Under the pieces are notes generated by a model. The model was not told the DNA's origin. It searched no databases and saw nothing but the letters and a program-made list of their open reading frames with translations. DNA of 64,000 nucleotides, from positions 17,143,001 to 17,207,000 of the forward strand of contig CANTUV010000004.1 of assembly GCA_947685225.1 (NCBI GenBank). Direction: 5' to 3'. A program made the position numbers and the translations under genes. Origin of the DNA: Garcia nutans. Taxonomy: Eukaryota; Streptophyta; Magnoliopsida; Malpighiales; Euphorbiaceae. Below are positions 1-10,419 of the stretch, piece by piece (the first letter of the stretch is position 1; each line of letters starts with the position of its first letter).

Positions 1-264
1 GGCCTGTTCCAATGAACTGGGAGTTGTGGGGGTGCTGGGCCATTTCTCACCTTCCCTACATGTACCCAACTTTTCAAACTCATTAAGGGGTTGGGGATTC
101 CTTAGGAATTGAGTCATCCACCCCTTTCTTTTTCCCGGCCCGTCCGAGTGGCGACCCCATTTTCTCCGGACCTAGGTCCTTGTTCTCTAAGGCCCCGAGC
201 CTAAACAGTGCTGAAGTCACAAGAACCATTCCACCGGGAGTGGGGGCAAAAACCCCCTCTCACA
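1..264 (+). repeat. 3' end of an Ogre/Tat-like LTR (type A), cut by window start
   Basis: This matches the last part of the LTRs ending at 8644, 12135, 15341, 34486, 42738 and 48256. It contains the shared block running from the 'GGGGGTGCTGGGCC' stretch to the 'CTCACA' end. Its PBS is missing: the usual arginine-tRNA primer site should follow but a displaced LTR-interior segment follows instead. It is presumably what is left of the 5' LTR of the element whose 3' LTR ends at 8644. Confidence 0.8.
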
Positions 265-397
265 ACACAGTAAGTATTATTCTTCTCATAATACTAGTTT
301 CTTCCAATTTCAAAACCCTATTTTTTTAAATCTTAAACCCAAAAATCTTAATTTTTAACACCGAAACCTACAATCCTAGAAGCCAATTTTCAAAATC
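265..397 (+). repeat. Displaced LTR-interior segment
   Basis: About 130 bases closely matching 7252-7382, which lies in the middle of the 3' LTR of the same element. Here it sits between the LTR end and the leader and replaces the PBS and start of the leader. This looks like a template switch or a recombination scar. Confidence 0.7.
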
Positions 398-1215
398 TTG
401 GCTCAAATCATGGCTTATTTTGTTTGATCTTTTTCTAATATGACCTAAGTACATTTGCAAGCTCAAATAATTTTTTCTTTAAAGTCCAAAAGACCAAAAC
501 TATTTTCAAAACTTTTCAAGAGGGTCTTTGGACATAAGACTTTTCTAAAAACAAGTAAAAAATTCTTTTGCTCATGGCCCAAATACTAAGCCCAAAATTC
601 ATTTTTTTTTCTAAAATCTTTTTATAATGGGCTTAGAAATAAAATTACTTTTAGCTTGCAAATTATTTAGGTCAATACTGAAATACCAAAAATCAATTGT
701 AAGCCTAGTTTATACTAAGAATAATTAATCATGGGCTTATTTTTGGCATAAATCATTAGTTACTTTTTTCAAGTGAGAATTCTATCTATAATAAACCTCT
801 TAATTTAGTTTTACTTCAATATAGCATAAAAGCTACTTTGGTTGGATAAACGGATTAAAACCTAATTAATGGTAATTATTATGAACTGATTTCCATTTTT
901 GAAAATATAACTATTCGTTGAAACATCCGAGAGAAATATTCAAAAACAAGATGCCCCATGTTGGTATTTTGTTAACCATTTACCTAGGAAAAGAGACTCG
1001 CCATTCGTGTGTGGATGTTATAAGGTTGAAAGGAACATCCTATTTGTCCTTGTTTATCTATTGTTTGTGCATACATGCATACATTTGCATCTCATATCAT
1101 TGATCCTCTCTGGCTCACAGACTTGGATTACGACAGTTCAAAAGCTTACAACAATCCGACCTACGCCGGAGATGAAGAATCTAGCAACGACTCAATCACT
1201 TGCTCACCAAAAGCA
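398..1215 (+). other. Ogre-like leader (5' untranslated region), start missing
   Basis: Non-coding leader homologous to 12500-13046, 15690-16222, 34840-35670 and 48600-49382. Shared landmarks are the 'AAATCATGGCTTATTT' stretch, 'AAACCTCTTAATTTAGTTTT' and, near the end, a CATACATGCATACA repeat before gag. The reading frame is open from an ATG at 1075 into gag. The type C copy has an in-frame TAG just before gag, so translation most likely starts at 1216. Confidence 0.65.
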
Positions 1216-2615
1216 ATGGAGCCCGAACAAATTCAAAGAATGGTGGATGATGCCCTCAATGCCAAAATGGAAGAAATAAAAGAGGCCCTAGCTGAGACCA
1301 TGAAGAACCAATTGACTGCGATTTTAGAAAATCACGTCGAGGAATCTGCTAGCACCAAGAAGCCAAAGGACAAAGGGAAGACTAAAATTGGTGAAGTGGT
1401 TTTTGATGATGAAAAGGTGATCATTAATGATGATGATGATTGGGCTCAATACTACCAAGATCCTCAAGACAAAAAGAAAGAGCCAAGGATTGTTGAAAGA
1501 TCAGCTATGGAGAAAACTGAAACTTCTGATGTTGAAAAGATGATTGCGGACTTAGAAAAGAAATTTGAGAAGAAACTAAAAACCGAAGAAATGTCCAAAG
1601 TTGACAAATTATTTGAGCTAGATGAAGAAGTTTCGTACAAGTTCAAGATGCCATCTTTTGCGAAGTTTGATGGAACCGAAAATCCTCACCTCTATGTGAA
1701 GCAATATATCACTGATATGCAGTCTGCCCGAGCTACTAAGGCTCAAACTCTAAGGTACTTCATGCTCTCATTGGACCCTATTATCCAAAATTGGTACAAC
1801 ACTTTAGAAGAAAGTACTCAAAAAGATTAGGACATGTTATACAAGGCTTTCATTCAGCAATATGGATACAACGTTGAAATGGAAGTTACCTTAATGGAAG
1901 CTGAGTCCATTAGGCAATGACCAAATGAGAATTTTGTGGAATATATGAAAAGATGGAGAAAGAAGGCTGCTTTGCTGAAGAAGAGGCCCGATGAATCTGA
2001 TCAAATAAGGATGATAGTGAGAGGTGTCCTGCCCAACCTCCGTGAAAGGTTGTCTCACACCCTTATAAGGGACTTCAAAGATCTTCTCCAAGCTGGTCTA
2101 CAAATTGAAGAGTGGGAAAGGGAGAAGAATCACTTTTCAATAAAAAGGAATGAGAAAGAAAACTTCCAGTCGGGCAATCAAAGCACGCAAATAAAAAAGT
2201 TGATGTTAATGCGACTAGTCAAGGAAATAAAAGACAATTCTCAGAATTAGGGAAGCCACTATCTTGGGTTCTCAATAAGCTACAAAAGAAAGGGTTATTA
2301 CAACTGTTAGCTCCTCAACCATTACATAATCCACTACCACCAAACTTCAATGTCGAGGCCTTCTGTCAATTTTATCAAATGTGAGGGCATGAAACAGATA
2401 CATGTGCTTGTCTAAGGCATGAGATCCAAGATTTTATTGATAGCGGTAAGCTACCCAAGCCGGATAAGCCCAACACCAAAGACAATCCATTACCAAGGTT
2501 TAATAGAGTACCTCCACCGGCAACCTTCATGGTGGGAAAAGGATTGGAAGAAGATTTTGTTTTATCATCCTTTCAAGATGGAAATATTGAAGATGTGAAA
2601 GGAAAAGAAGCTTAA
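1216..2615 (+). pseudogene. gag: gag pseudogene, Ogre/Tat-like element (type A)
   Basis: Capsid/nucleocapsid gene, same layout as the open gag at 35671-37068: N-terminal helical stretch beginning MEPEQIQRMVDDALNAK, an acidic run (DDDDW), a charged coiled-coil-like part, then the retrotransposon gag core. It is dead. There is a TAG at 1828-1830 where the sister copy has a sense codon, a TGA at 1918-1920 in place of an arginine codon, and a frameshift near 2190. Homology in another frame then continues through the nucleocapsid zinc-knuckle region to the same stop position (GAA GCT TAA). No protease, reverse transcriptase or integrase follows, as in the other Ogre-like copies here. Confidence 0.9.
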
Positions 2616-3199
2616 ACTCAACAAACTTTCCTTAGCTTGAATGTCGCTTTTCAATTTTACTTTCTTTAATATTTAATTGGAACAATCATGTTTTTCAAAA
2701 TTAAATTTGTTTGAATAAATTACTTTTATCAAAATTTTTATTGGTCTTTTTTCATTTTGGTGCTCAACCAATGAGGAATCTAGCTTGATATTCATGAATT
2801 AATATATCTAGGCATCATGACTCGAATGACTTTACTAGGTGAGGGAATTGCTCTATAGCATTGAGTTGTGTATGCTTACTTAGAGAGGGCTCCTGCATAA
2901 TTACCTTTGTCTAGGTCTTAGTTAGTCTTAGAACATGCTTTGACAGACTTTCAAGGTGAAATTGCAACTCTACTTATTTAAGGGAGAAATGATCTAGGCA
3001 TTGTTTGACAAGCCAACAACTAGTATCCACCCAATTAAATATCAATCCCTAGTTGTCCCTTTGAGCCTTCATAAAATTTTAGCTTTCTTTTCATTAGCTT
3101 ACAAACCCCAATAACCTACCTTGAGCTGTTGTGATACTTTTGACAAGTCTTATGATCACTAAGATGAAGAGGCAAGAAGGTCAAAGAAAGCAATGATTA

Positions 3200-3306
3200 G
3201 TCAAGATCATAAGGATAGTTGAAGTTCTCAAGACCATGAAGATAGTTGAAGTTCTCAAGACCATAAGGATACTTGATGTTCTCAAAACCATAAGGGTAGT
3301 TGAAGT
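3200..3306 (+). repeat. 27-base minisatellite, about 4 units
   Basis: Units of the form ACCATAAGGATAGTTGAAG plus TTCTCAAG, about 27 bases, so the reading frame is kept (9 residues, KTMKIVEVL-like). The same repeat occurs at 28620-28705, 37655-37785 and 50789-51030 with different copy numbers. Confidence 0.8.
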
Positions 3307-3447
3307 TCCCTTAACATCTCCAATATATCAAGAAAACATCAACATCAGAGTAACAAATGATTTATCCCTGTTAAAGAATATTTATGTTGCTCCACTCATC
3401 CATTATTGGAAGCCCAAGTTAGTACAAACAAGACAACTCTTTTAGAG

Positions 3448-3540
3448 CTAGAACAAAAAAAAAAGAAGAAAGAAAAAGAAAGAAGAAAGAAAAAGAAAAG
3501 AAAAAGGACAAAAGGAAAAAAATGAAAAAAGATAAAACCT
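3448..3540 (+). repeat. A/G-rich (purine) tract
   Basis: Nearly pure A and G on the plus strand. A similar tract lies at the same place after the minisatellite in each related element (about 28815-28905, 37918-38020, 51165-51290). Confidence 0.75.
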
Positions 3541-5158
3541 AAAAATGCAGTTCAGAAAACCAACTGAGTTCTCTTTTATCTAAAGTAGCAAAAGTCTTCC
3601 ATTTGTTTCATAAGGACATTTTCACTTGAATTGGTCCAACCCAACCAAAGATTCAATCGAAATTGGAGAAAAAAGGAGGAAGACCTTCCAGTTCTTGAAA
3701 GTTTTGTACTTGATAGTCCTACAAGGAAAAAGGACAAAATGATAAAAGTTTAAAGAAAGGGAAGAGTAAGAAAAATAAAAAGAAAGAAAAGGGAGAAGAA
3801 GAAAAGAAGCAGATTTGGGTAACAAACTTTTTGTGGGGGCAAAGACTGTCCTAATCAAGATCCAGATTAATGCCAAGAAGATAAAAGGAATTTTGAGTCT
3901 AGCAACATTGCTCCCAGCTGCCTAAAGTTCAAACAAGGAATTTATAGTGTGAGGGTTTGTCCATCGTGTCACACCAGCTCCAATCTCAAAATGGCCTTCA
4001 TTTAAACCTGTGTCTGTTATAGATCCCATTTCAAGCCTATCAAAGACCTGTTTATCTCTCTTGGTAGGTAGAGTCTATTAGTGGAGATAGTTTGAATTAG
4101 CATGCATATGAGATAGACAATATTTAAACTCAATGAGACCTTTGGCCGAGTAATGTGTATGTGCCTATCTGAAATGCAACAATTCTTGCTTAAATAGAAA
4201 TAATTCCCGAGTTTAGTACGGTAACTAAGGTTGTCATGTTATAGATATTCTAATTTGAAAAATCAAGTCTTGAGGTACATTGACATTGATTTGGCAAAGC
4301 CAACATTTGATTTAAAAAAAAACAAAAATAAAATAAATAAATAATAAATATAAAAATAAAATATATTTTTGTCATACAAAGCCTTCAAGTTAAGGGAAGT
4401 ATGTTGAACCTCCGAAGGACACATTGGGCAAAGGAAATGATTATTGGCAAAGTTATGAAGAAACTACCAACCGACATGCTGAAATACAGTTTGAAATGGA
4501 TGCATCCCTGACTCTGCTGCTTAGGGTCTCCACCACTTATGTTTTCAACATCTTGAAGATAAAAGCCACGAATGCAAAGTTTTCGATCATTCCAATGCAA
4601 GACTTGAACAAGCATCAAAAAGGAACCAATGAGAACACTTCTACTTATCACCTTGGTCTGTGAGTCGAGGGAACGACTGTAAGTATTATTCATGCATATC
4701 ATGCATACATGAGCATATCACATCGCACTTTCTTGTCTTGTATTGTCTATTCTTTATTAAGGTGAACAGTAAACACTTTGTGAAGTAAATAATCAAAAGA
4801 AGATATCAAATCAGAGGGGGCATGGAAAGTCTATTCGCTTGTGGAAGCTCCAGTCATTTTGCAAAGAGAAGAAATAAGTGCTTGTGCTAAGAACTACATG
4901 GCAAAAACATCAATCAAAGCTTGCATGGAAAAAAATCTTTGGTTTGAGCCTACACAGGGGGAAAAGTTTCTCCTTTTCAATTTTTTGAGTTTATATTCCA
5001 AATATTTTCAAACTCACTTGTATTTTGCCACGCTGGGGGCAAGGAGAAGATATGAGGGCCAACTAAAAATAGCTGAATTTTTGCGAAAGGAAGAACAAAA
5101 GAATGGAACAACAAGTTAAGCCAGAACCACAACTGATAAAAGGTCAATCAAATCGAAT

Positions 5159-6250
5159 TCAATCTCGAGTCAAAGTATCCCAATCCAAATCCAGTTTAGG
5201 ATCGAGTATCCCAACCCAATTTAGGATCGAGTATCCCAACCCAATTTAGGATCGAGTATCCCAATCTAATTTAGGATCTAGTATCCAAATCCAGTTAGGA
5301 TCGAGTATCCAATTCCAGTTAAGATCGAGTATCCCAACCAAATTTAGGATCGACTATCCCAATCCAATTTAGGATCGAGTATCCAAATCCAGTTAGGATC
5401 AAGTATCCAAATCCAGTTAGGATCGAGTACCCCAATCCAGTTTACTATTGAGAATCCAAATCCAGTTTAGGATCGAGTATCCAAATCCAGTTTAGGATCG
5501 AGTATCCGAATCCAGTTAGGATCGAGTATCCCAACCTAGTTTAGGATCGAGTATCAAAATCTAGTTTATGATCGAGTATCCAAATCTAGTTATGATCGAG
5601 TATCCAAATCCAGTTACGATCGAGTATCCCAATCCAGTTTAGGATCAAGTATCCGAATCCAGTTTAGGATCGAATATCCTAATGCAGTTTAGGATTGAGT
5701 ATCCAAATCCAGTTAGGATTGAATATCCCAATCCAGTTTAGGATCGAATATCCGAATCAAGTTTAGGATCGAGTATCCAAATCTAGTTATGATCGAGTAT
5801 CCAAATCTAGTTTAGGATCGAGTATCCGAACCCAATTTAAGATCGAGTATCTAAATCCAGTTAGGATTGAGTATCCAAATCCAGTTAGGATTGAGTATCC
5901 AAATCCAGTTAGGATCGAGTATCCAAATCCAGTTAGGATCGAGTATCCAAATCCAGTTTAGGATCGAGTATCCGAATCCAGTTTAGGATCGAGTATCCGA
6001 ACCCAATTTAAGATCGAGTATCCAAATCCAGTTAGGATTGAGTATCCAAATTCAGTTAGGATAGAGTATCCCAATCCAAATTAGGATCGAATATCAAAAT
6101 CGAGTTAGGATCGAGTATCCAAATCCAGTTTAAGATCGAGTATCCAAATCCAGTTTAAGATCGAGTATCCAAATCCAGTTTAGGATCGAGTATCTGAATC
6201 CACTTAGGATCGAGTATCCAAGTCTAGTTTAGGATCGAGTGTCCAAATCT
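5159..6250 (+). repeat. Tandem array of a 24-25-base unit
   Basis: Roughly 45 head-to-tail units resembling AATCCAGTTTAGGATCGAGT plus ATCCA, alternating between 24- and 25-base forms (GTTTAGG or GTTAGG). It lies just before the PPT and 3' LTR, the hypervariable position where Ogre/Tat elements are known to carry satellite-like arrays. The same unit reappears in about 8 copies at 40022-40225 in the type C element. Confidence 0.92.
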
Positions 6251-6335
6251 CTTGGGTCCAGAACCCAAAACCTCAACCATCTCACAAAAATTAAGTCTTA
6301 TTGCTTCTCACTCTCTAAGGTCTCAGATCGTTCAA

Positions 6336-6348
6336 GCAGGGGACAAAC
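6336..6348 (+). other. Polypurine tract (PPT), type A element
   Basis: GCAGGGGACAAAC directly before the TG start of the 3' LTR. This is the plus-strand DNA primer site and matches the PPTs at 40519-40532 and 44277-44291. Confidence 0.8.
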
Positions 6349-8644
6349 TGTAGACCGTTAATTTTTTACCCAATCCGGTCTAATATATTTTAATAAGTCC
6401 AAAATAATTTTTATGTTATCTTAATTAAATAATATTTACTTTAGTATTTAATTTTTATTAATAAAAAATAATAATAAACAAATAAATAAAAATAAAAATC
6501 GGCACTGCGGCAACTTTTTCGCCAGCGCAATTTTTCCGCAGCAGTTTTTTTTGCCAGTGAAATTTTTCCGACGCAAATTTTTTTGAAACCAAATTCAATT
6601 CGGTTTCGGTTTCCTTTTCTTAATTAATGTTAGATTCCGTGAACAAGTAAAATTAATCATCTAAATCTTCTATAAATAAGGACTAAAAAACAACAAAAGG
6701 GGGACCGAAATTTAGAGGGATATTGAGGAGGAAAACATTGAAAGGAAATCGAATTTTAAGAATTCTTGCTAGCAGTGAAATCTATCAGACTTTTTGAGAG
6801 AAGCAAACAAGCAATTTAATTCATCAAAGGCAGCAAAGCTTGTCTTTGTTCTTGTTCATCCAAGAAGCAATTTTTTGTGGAACCAACGAACGAAGGTTTG
6901 AATCTCTAATTTCTTTATTTCTCACAGTAGCTTTAATAAATCGTTTCTTCTACTTCCAAAAACCCTAAAAATCATTCTTTTGTTTCTTCTAAACCTTAAA
7001 TCCCCAAAATGTTTCTTCTAAACCTAAGAACCCTAATTTATTTCTTCTGTCTCCAAACAACCTAATTCGTTTCTGTTGTTTTCAAAAACCATAAAAACCT
7101 TAAATCGTTTCTTTTGTCTCCAAAAACTTCAAAAACCCAAAATCATTTTATTAATTCCCAAAACCCTAATCTCTATTCCAAAAAGTCAGTAGCCTTATTT
7201 TTAAGAATCAAAAGCTTTAACCCTAATTAATCCTTCTTTCCAAAATCACACAGTAAGTATTATTCTTTTAAAAATAGCACTAGTTTCTTCCAATTTCAAA
7301 ACCCTATTTTTTAAAATCTTAAATCCTAAAATCTTAATTTTCAACACCGAATCCTACAATCCTAGAAGCCAATTTTCAAAATCCACAAGGGGCCCCGCCA
7401 GCTAACCAGCTAGCGAGACCGCCGTATGGGTTTGGGTCATTATTTATTTATGTATTATAAATCTTTATGTTTTACTTCCATTATTACGATTATTCAAAAT
7501 ACAAACAGTAAACCCAAACCAATTAATCTAAAACTTATGTTTTCCTAAACCATAATTCCCTCAAAACTAATACGTTAACCTAATTTTCCCAAACCCTAAT
7601 CCTTAAAACCCTATAAACCTAAATATTAAAACTTAACACAATAAGCCTAAAAACAACAATCCAGTAACCAAGAGCTATGAACCTAATGTTTTAATATTCT
7701 AAAACCCTAATTTCATAATTTTACCCCTCAGACCCTAATTAGATCAATCAAAGAACCTTACTAATTTCTTAAATTATAAAACCCTAATCCCTTTCAATTC
7801 TCTTAAAACTTACAGTAGCCTAAACAAATAACAATAATAATATCTTAAGATTCCAAAACCCTAAATGTTAATTAAAGAAATTTAAATAGAAACAATAACC
7901 CTATTTTGTACCTTTACTTGCTTAATTCATAGATTTAATAATGTAGTCTATTATATGCTTTGGATGATTGATTTATTTAATTTTTCATGGATGGATGTTT
8001 ATTTTATATTTTGATTGATATCTTTGATGAATGATTTATTTATGATGAATGGTTATTTACTTTTATCAATTTATTTAGATTTCCAAATGTTGTAAGAGGT
8101 ATGTTTCCACATGGTGGGTACCTCATTAGTTAAATATCATGTAATTTAAATTGCTTTTTAGACCAATGTAAAGGACATGTTTCTACCTTTCGGTAGGTGT
8201 CCTATTTAGGCATGGATTATGTAAGGGCATGTTTCCATCTTTGGGTGGGTGTCCATTTATTTGTTTTGCATGGACATTGTTTTGATTTTCAATATATCAA
8301 TGATTTACTTTAATTATTGTGTGTAATATGGATAATATTGTTATATTTAAGAATTTTATAATATTAAGACCTGTAAAGGAGGCCGATTCCAATAAACCGG
8401 GTATTGTGGGGGTGCTGGGCCATTTCTCACCTTCCCCACATGTACCCAACTTTTTGAACCCATTAGGGGGTTGGGGATTCCTTAGGAATCAAGTCATCCA
8501 CCCCTTTCTTTTTTCTCGGTCTGTCCGGGTGCGACTCCATTTTCTCCGGACTTAGGTCCGTGTTCTCTAAGGCCCCGAGCCTAAACAGTGCCGAAGTCGT
8601 AAGAACCATTCCACCGGGAGTGGGAGCGAAAACCCCCGCTCACA
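6349..8644 (+). repeat. 3' LTR of type A Ogre/Tat-like element
   Basis: Begins TGTAGACCG and ends GCTCACA, about 2.3 kb. It follows a PPT, has a TATA box at 6671-6678, telobox-like AAACCCTAA motifs scattered over 6950-7870, and a run of stem-loops (8098-8254) before the conserved last 300 bases. It carries an unusual GC-rich insert at 7384-7431. No target duplication can be checked because the left end is outside the window. Confidence 0.88.
6671..6678 (+). promoter_or_regulatory. TATA box in type A LTR
   Basis: TATAAATA followed by AGGAC. It lies at the same place as TATA motifs in the other Ogre-like LTRs, about 320 bases after the LTR start. Confidence 0.65.
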
Positions 8645-9659
8645 ATAACCTTACCTCATTGAAGGTTTTCTATTCCAACACAATCCATTAATCATAAGTT
8701 TATATTCATCACTTATATCACCAAGCAACAAGATTAAACTAATAAAATTATACAATTCAACAACTTTGGAAAAATCATTTTCCAAAACCCTAAATCACAC
8801 TTCCATTCTCAAACTCCTTCCAAACACAACCAAATCCAATATTTGACTTTAAAATACTTGTTTAAGCACCAAAACAACTCATTTAGAACTAATTTTCACA
8901 ATTAAAAACCATGATTTCTCAAACCCTAAAAGTCCATAACCCTAAATTCTCTCTCTTCACCATTCTTTATCCAAATTCAACCATTTCTTCAATCCAATCT
9001 TAAAATCATTAATAACTACCCAAAATAACTTCATTCACACAAATTCCAGCAATTATAACATACTACTTAAAAATTCAACATCTCACTTATTCAAAATTTT
9101 CATGGAAATCCAAAGAAAAACTAAAGAACTTACTTTTTAAAGTTGAAATCACTAAAAATCCTCTTTGAACCTTTGAAATCCTTCAATTCATGGAGCTAAG
9201 AAGGAGACAAATCCTTGAGCTTTCTCCTATGGTGGTTCGGCCAAGAAGGAGAAGAAGAAGACTATTTTTTTTATTTCTCTTTCCTTTCATCTTTTAATTA
9301 TAACCATATATATATTATAATAATTAAATAAATAATTTTTTTATTATTTATTAAAGAAATTAGAAGACTAAAAATCCATCATCCATTCAAAAATAATTTA
9401 TTTTTGAATTATTTTACTAATTTTAAATTTCTAAAATTTATTTACAAAAATACCATTGGACTTTGACTTTTCTTTTAAAAAATGTTGACTTTATATGTTA
9501 TGTATATTTCACATATATATTACATATATATTCTACTTTTTTATTTAAAATCTCTTCATTTTTCATTTAGGACCATTAATTTAATTTATCCTATCAAATT
9601 GTAATTTATTTTATCAAATTTCCAAAAATTAAAAATATTTAAAAATTTGGGATATTACA
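8645..9659 (-). repeat. Tekay-like LTR, 5' part, minus strand, truncated
   Basis: Read on the minus strand it starts TGTAATATCC at 9659 and matches 58607-59270, the start of the LTR of the Tekay-like element downstream. It keeps a segment (about 8890-9270, including an AGAAGAAG-rich part) that the 58607 copy lacks. It stops where the type A LTR ends (8644), so the Ogre-like element either inserted here or was joined by deletion. Confidence 0.75.
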
Positions 9660-9879
9660 TGTTGCCCCCAATGGGTATTCCTTATTCTCGAAGAACCATC
9701 TTATGGTGTCATACCACGCGTCATGGTATGCATCAGTTTCCATGATGGTTTCATATTCATTGCAAGGAGTTGATGAATTGGTCAAAACCAGAGGCTTAAG
9801 AAATAAGTTGACAGGATTTTTCCACACTGAAGCCAATTTGGCTAGGGCATTGGCCATCTAGTTTTCTTCTCTTGGTAAG
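9660..9879 (-). pseudogene. pol: Ogre/Tat pol fragment (RNase H C-terminal end)
   Basis: Minus-strand remnant. It reads REEN-stop-MANALAKLAS, then a segment with YHDAWYDTIRWFFENKEYPLGA. This resembles the end of the RNase H domain and following linker of Tat-lineage polyproteins, where a Gln codon usually stands at the stop (CAG to TAG). It is bounded by a Tekay-like LTR start (9659) and a type B LTR start (9880), so both ends are insertion or deletion breaks. It is the only trace of Ogre pol in the window. The family call rests on a short motif and is moderate. Confidence 0.6.
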
Positions 9880-10109
9880 TGTAGACCCTTAATTTTGACC
9901 CCAATTTGATACGGTCCTAATTAAAGGATGCCAAAATAAATTTGATTTGACTTTAAAATATTTAAACCTAGTTTATAATTTTTTAAAGAAGTCGATTCGA
10001 ATTAAAGAGGCATAAATTCAATTATAAAACCCTAAAATCAAGTTGAATCGGCCCAAATTAAAACTTTTCAGTCCATAAGTTAAAAAAGGCAAGGATAATT
10101 CGAGTCAGA

Positions 10110-10325
10110 TCGGCCGGGGAGACATGAGCAATTGCTCATGTCGACCTAGAGGGACCAGGTCAACATGAGCATGCCTCATGTCGATCTGGCAGCCCATATC
10201 GACATGAGGTTGGACTCATGTCGACCTGGGCAGACCAAGTCAACATGAGCATGCCTCATGTCGATCTGGTAGCCCAGATCAACATGAGGTTGGACTCATG
10301 TCAACCTAGGGAAACTAGGTCGATA
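10110..10325 (+). repeat. Palindrome array in type B LTR upstream region
   Basis: Several hairpins in a row built on CGACATGAG...CTCATGTCG and GATCTGG...CCAGATC arms, upstream of the TATA box. Equivalent arrays are at about 13286-13535 and 44533-44660. Confidence 0.8.
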
Positions 10326-10411
10326 TGGTTTCAATGAGTTTCCTAATTGAACTGAAATTTATTTTAAGGACGGATTAATATTAGGGTTAAGGATTCTGAG
10401 TGAGGTTTGCC

Positions 10412-10419
10412 TATAAATA
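10412..10419 (+). promoter_or_regulatory. TATA box in type B LTR
   Basis: TATAAATA after GTTTGCC, downstream of the palindrome array. The same motif is at 44743-44750, and a variant TATAAATT is at 13619-13626. Confidence 0.65.

Larger units (their letters stand above)
2616..5158 (+). other. Non-coding internal region between gag and 3' tandem array
   Basis: About 2.5 kb where an autonomous element would carry pol. It is collinear with 37069-39590 (type C) and 50108-52518 (third type A), and partly with 28610-29680 (type B). Recognisable pieces are a 27-base minisatellite (about 3200-3306), an A/G-rich tract (about 3450-3540) and a segment (4385-4702) with an antisense 105-codon frame also open at 38845-39162. 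No protease, RT, RNase H or integrase motifs are seen in any frame. Confidence 0.75.

Noticed and set aside
3622..3876. Minus-strand hydrophobic frame (also 38164-38412 and 51324-51569)
   Set aside because: The Phe/Leu/Ser-rich text comes from translating the complement of an A/G-rich tract. Lengths and frames differ between copies.
5159..6250. CRISPR-like array of short repeats
   Set aside because: Units are contiguous with no unique spacers, in a plant retroelement 3' region. It is a satellite-like tandem array.
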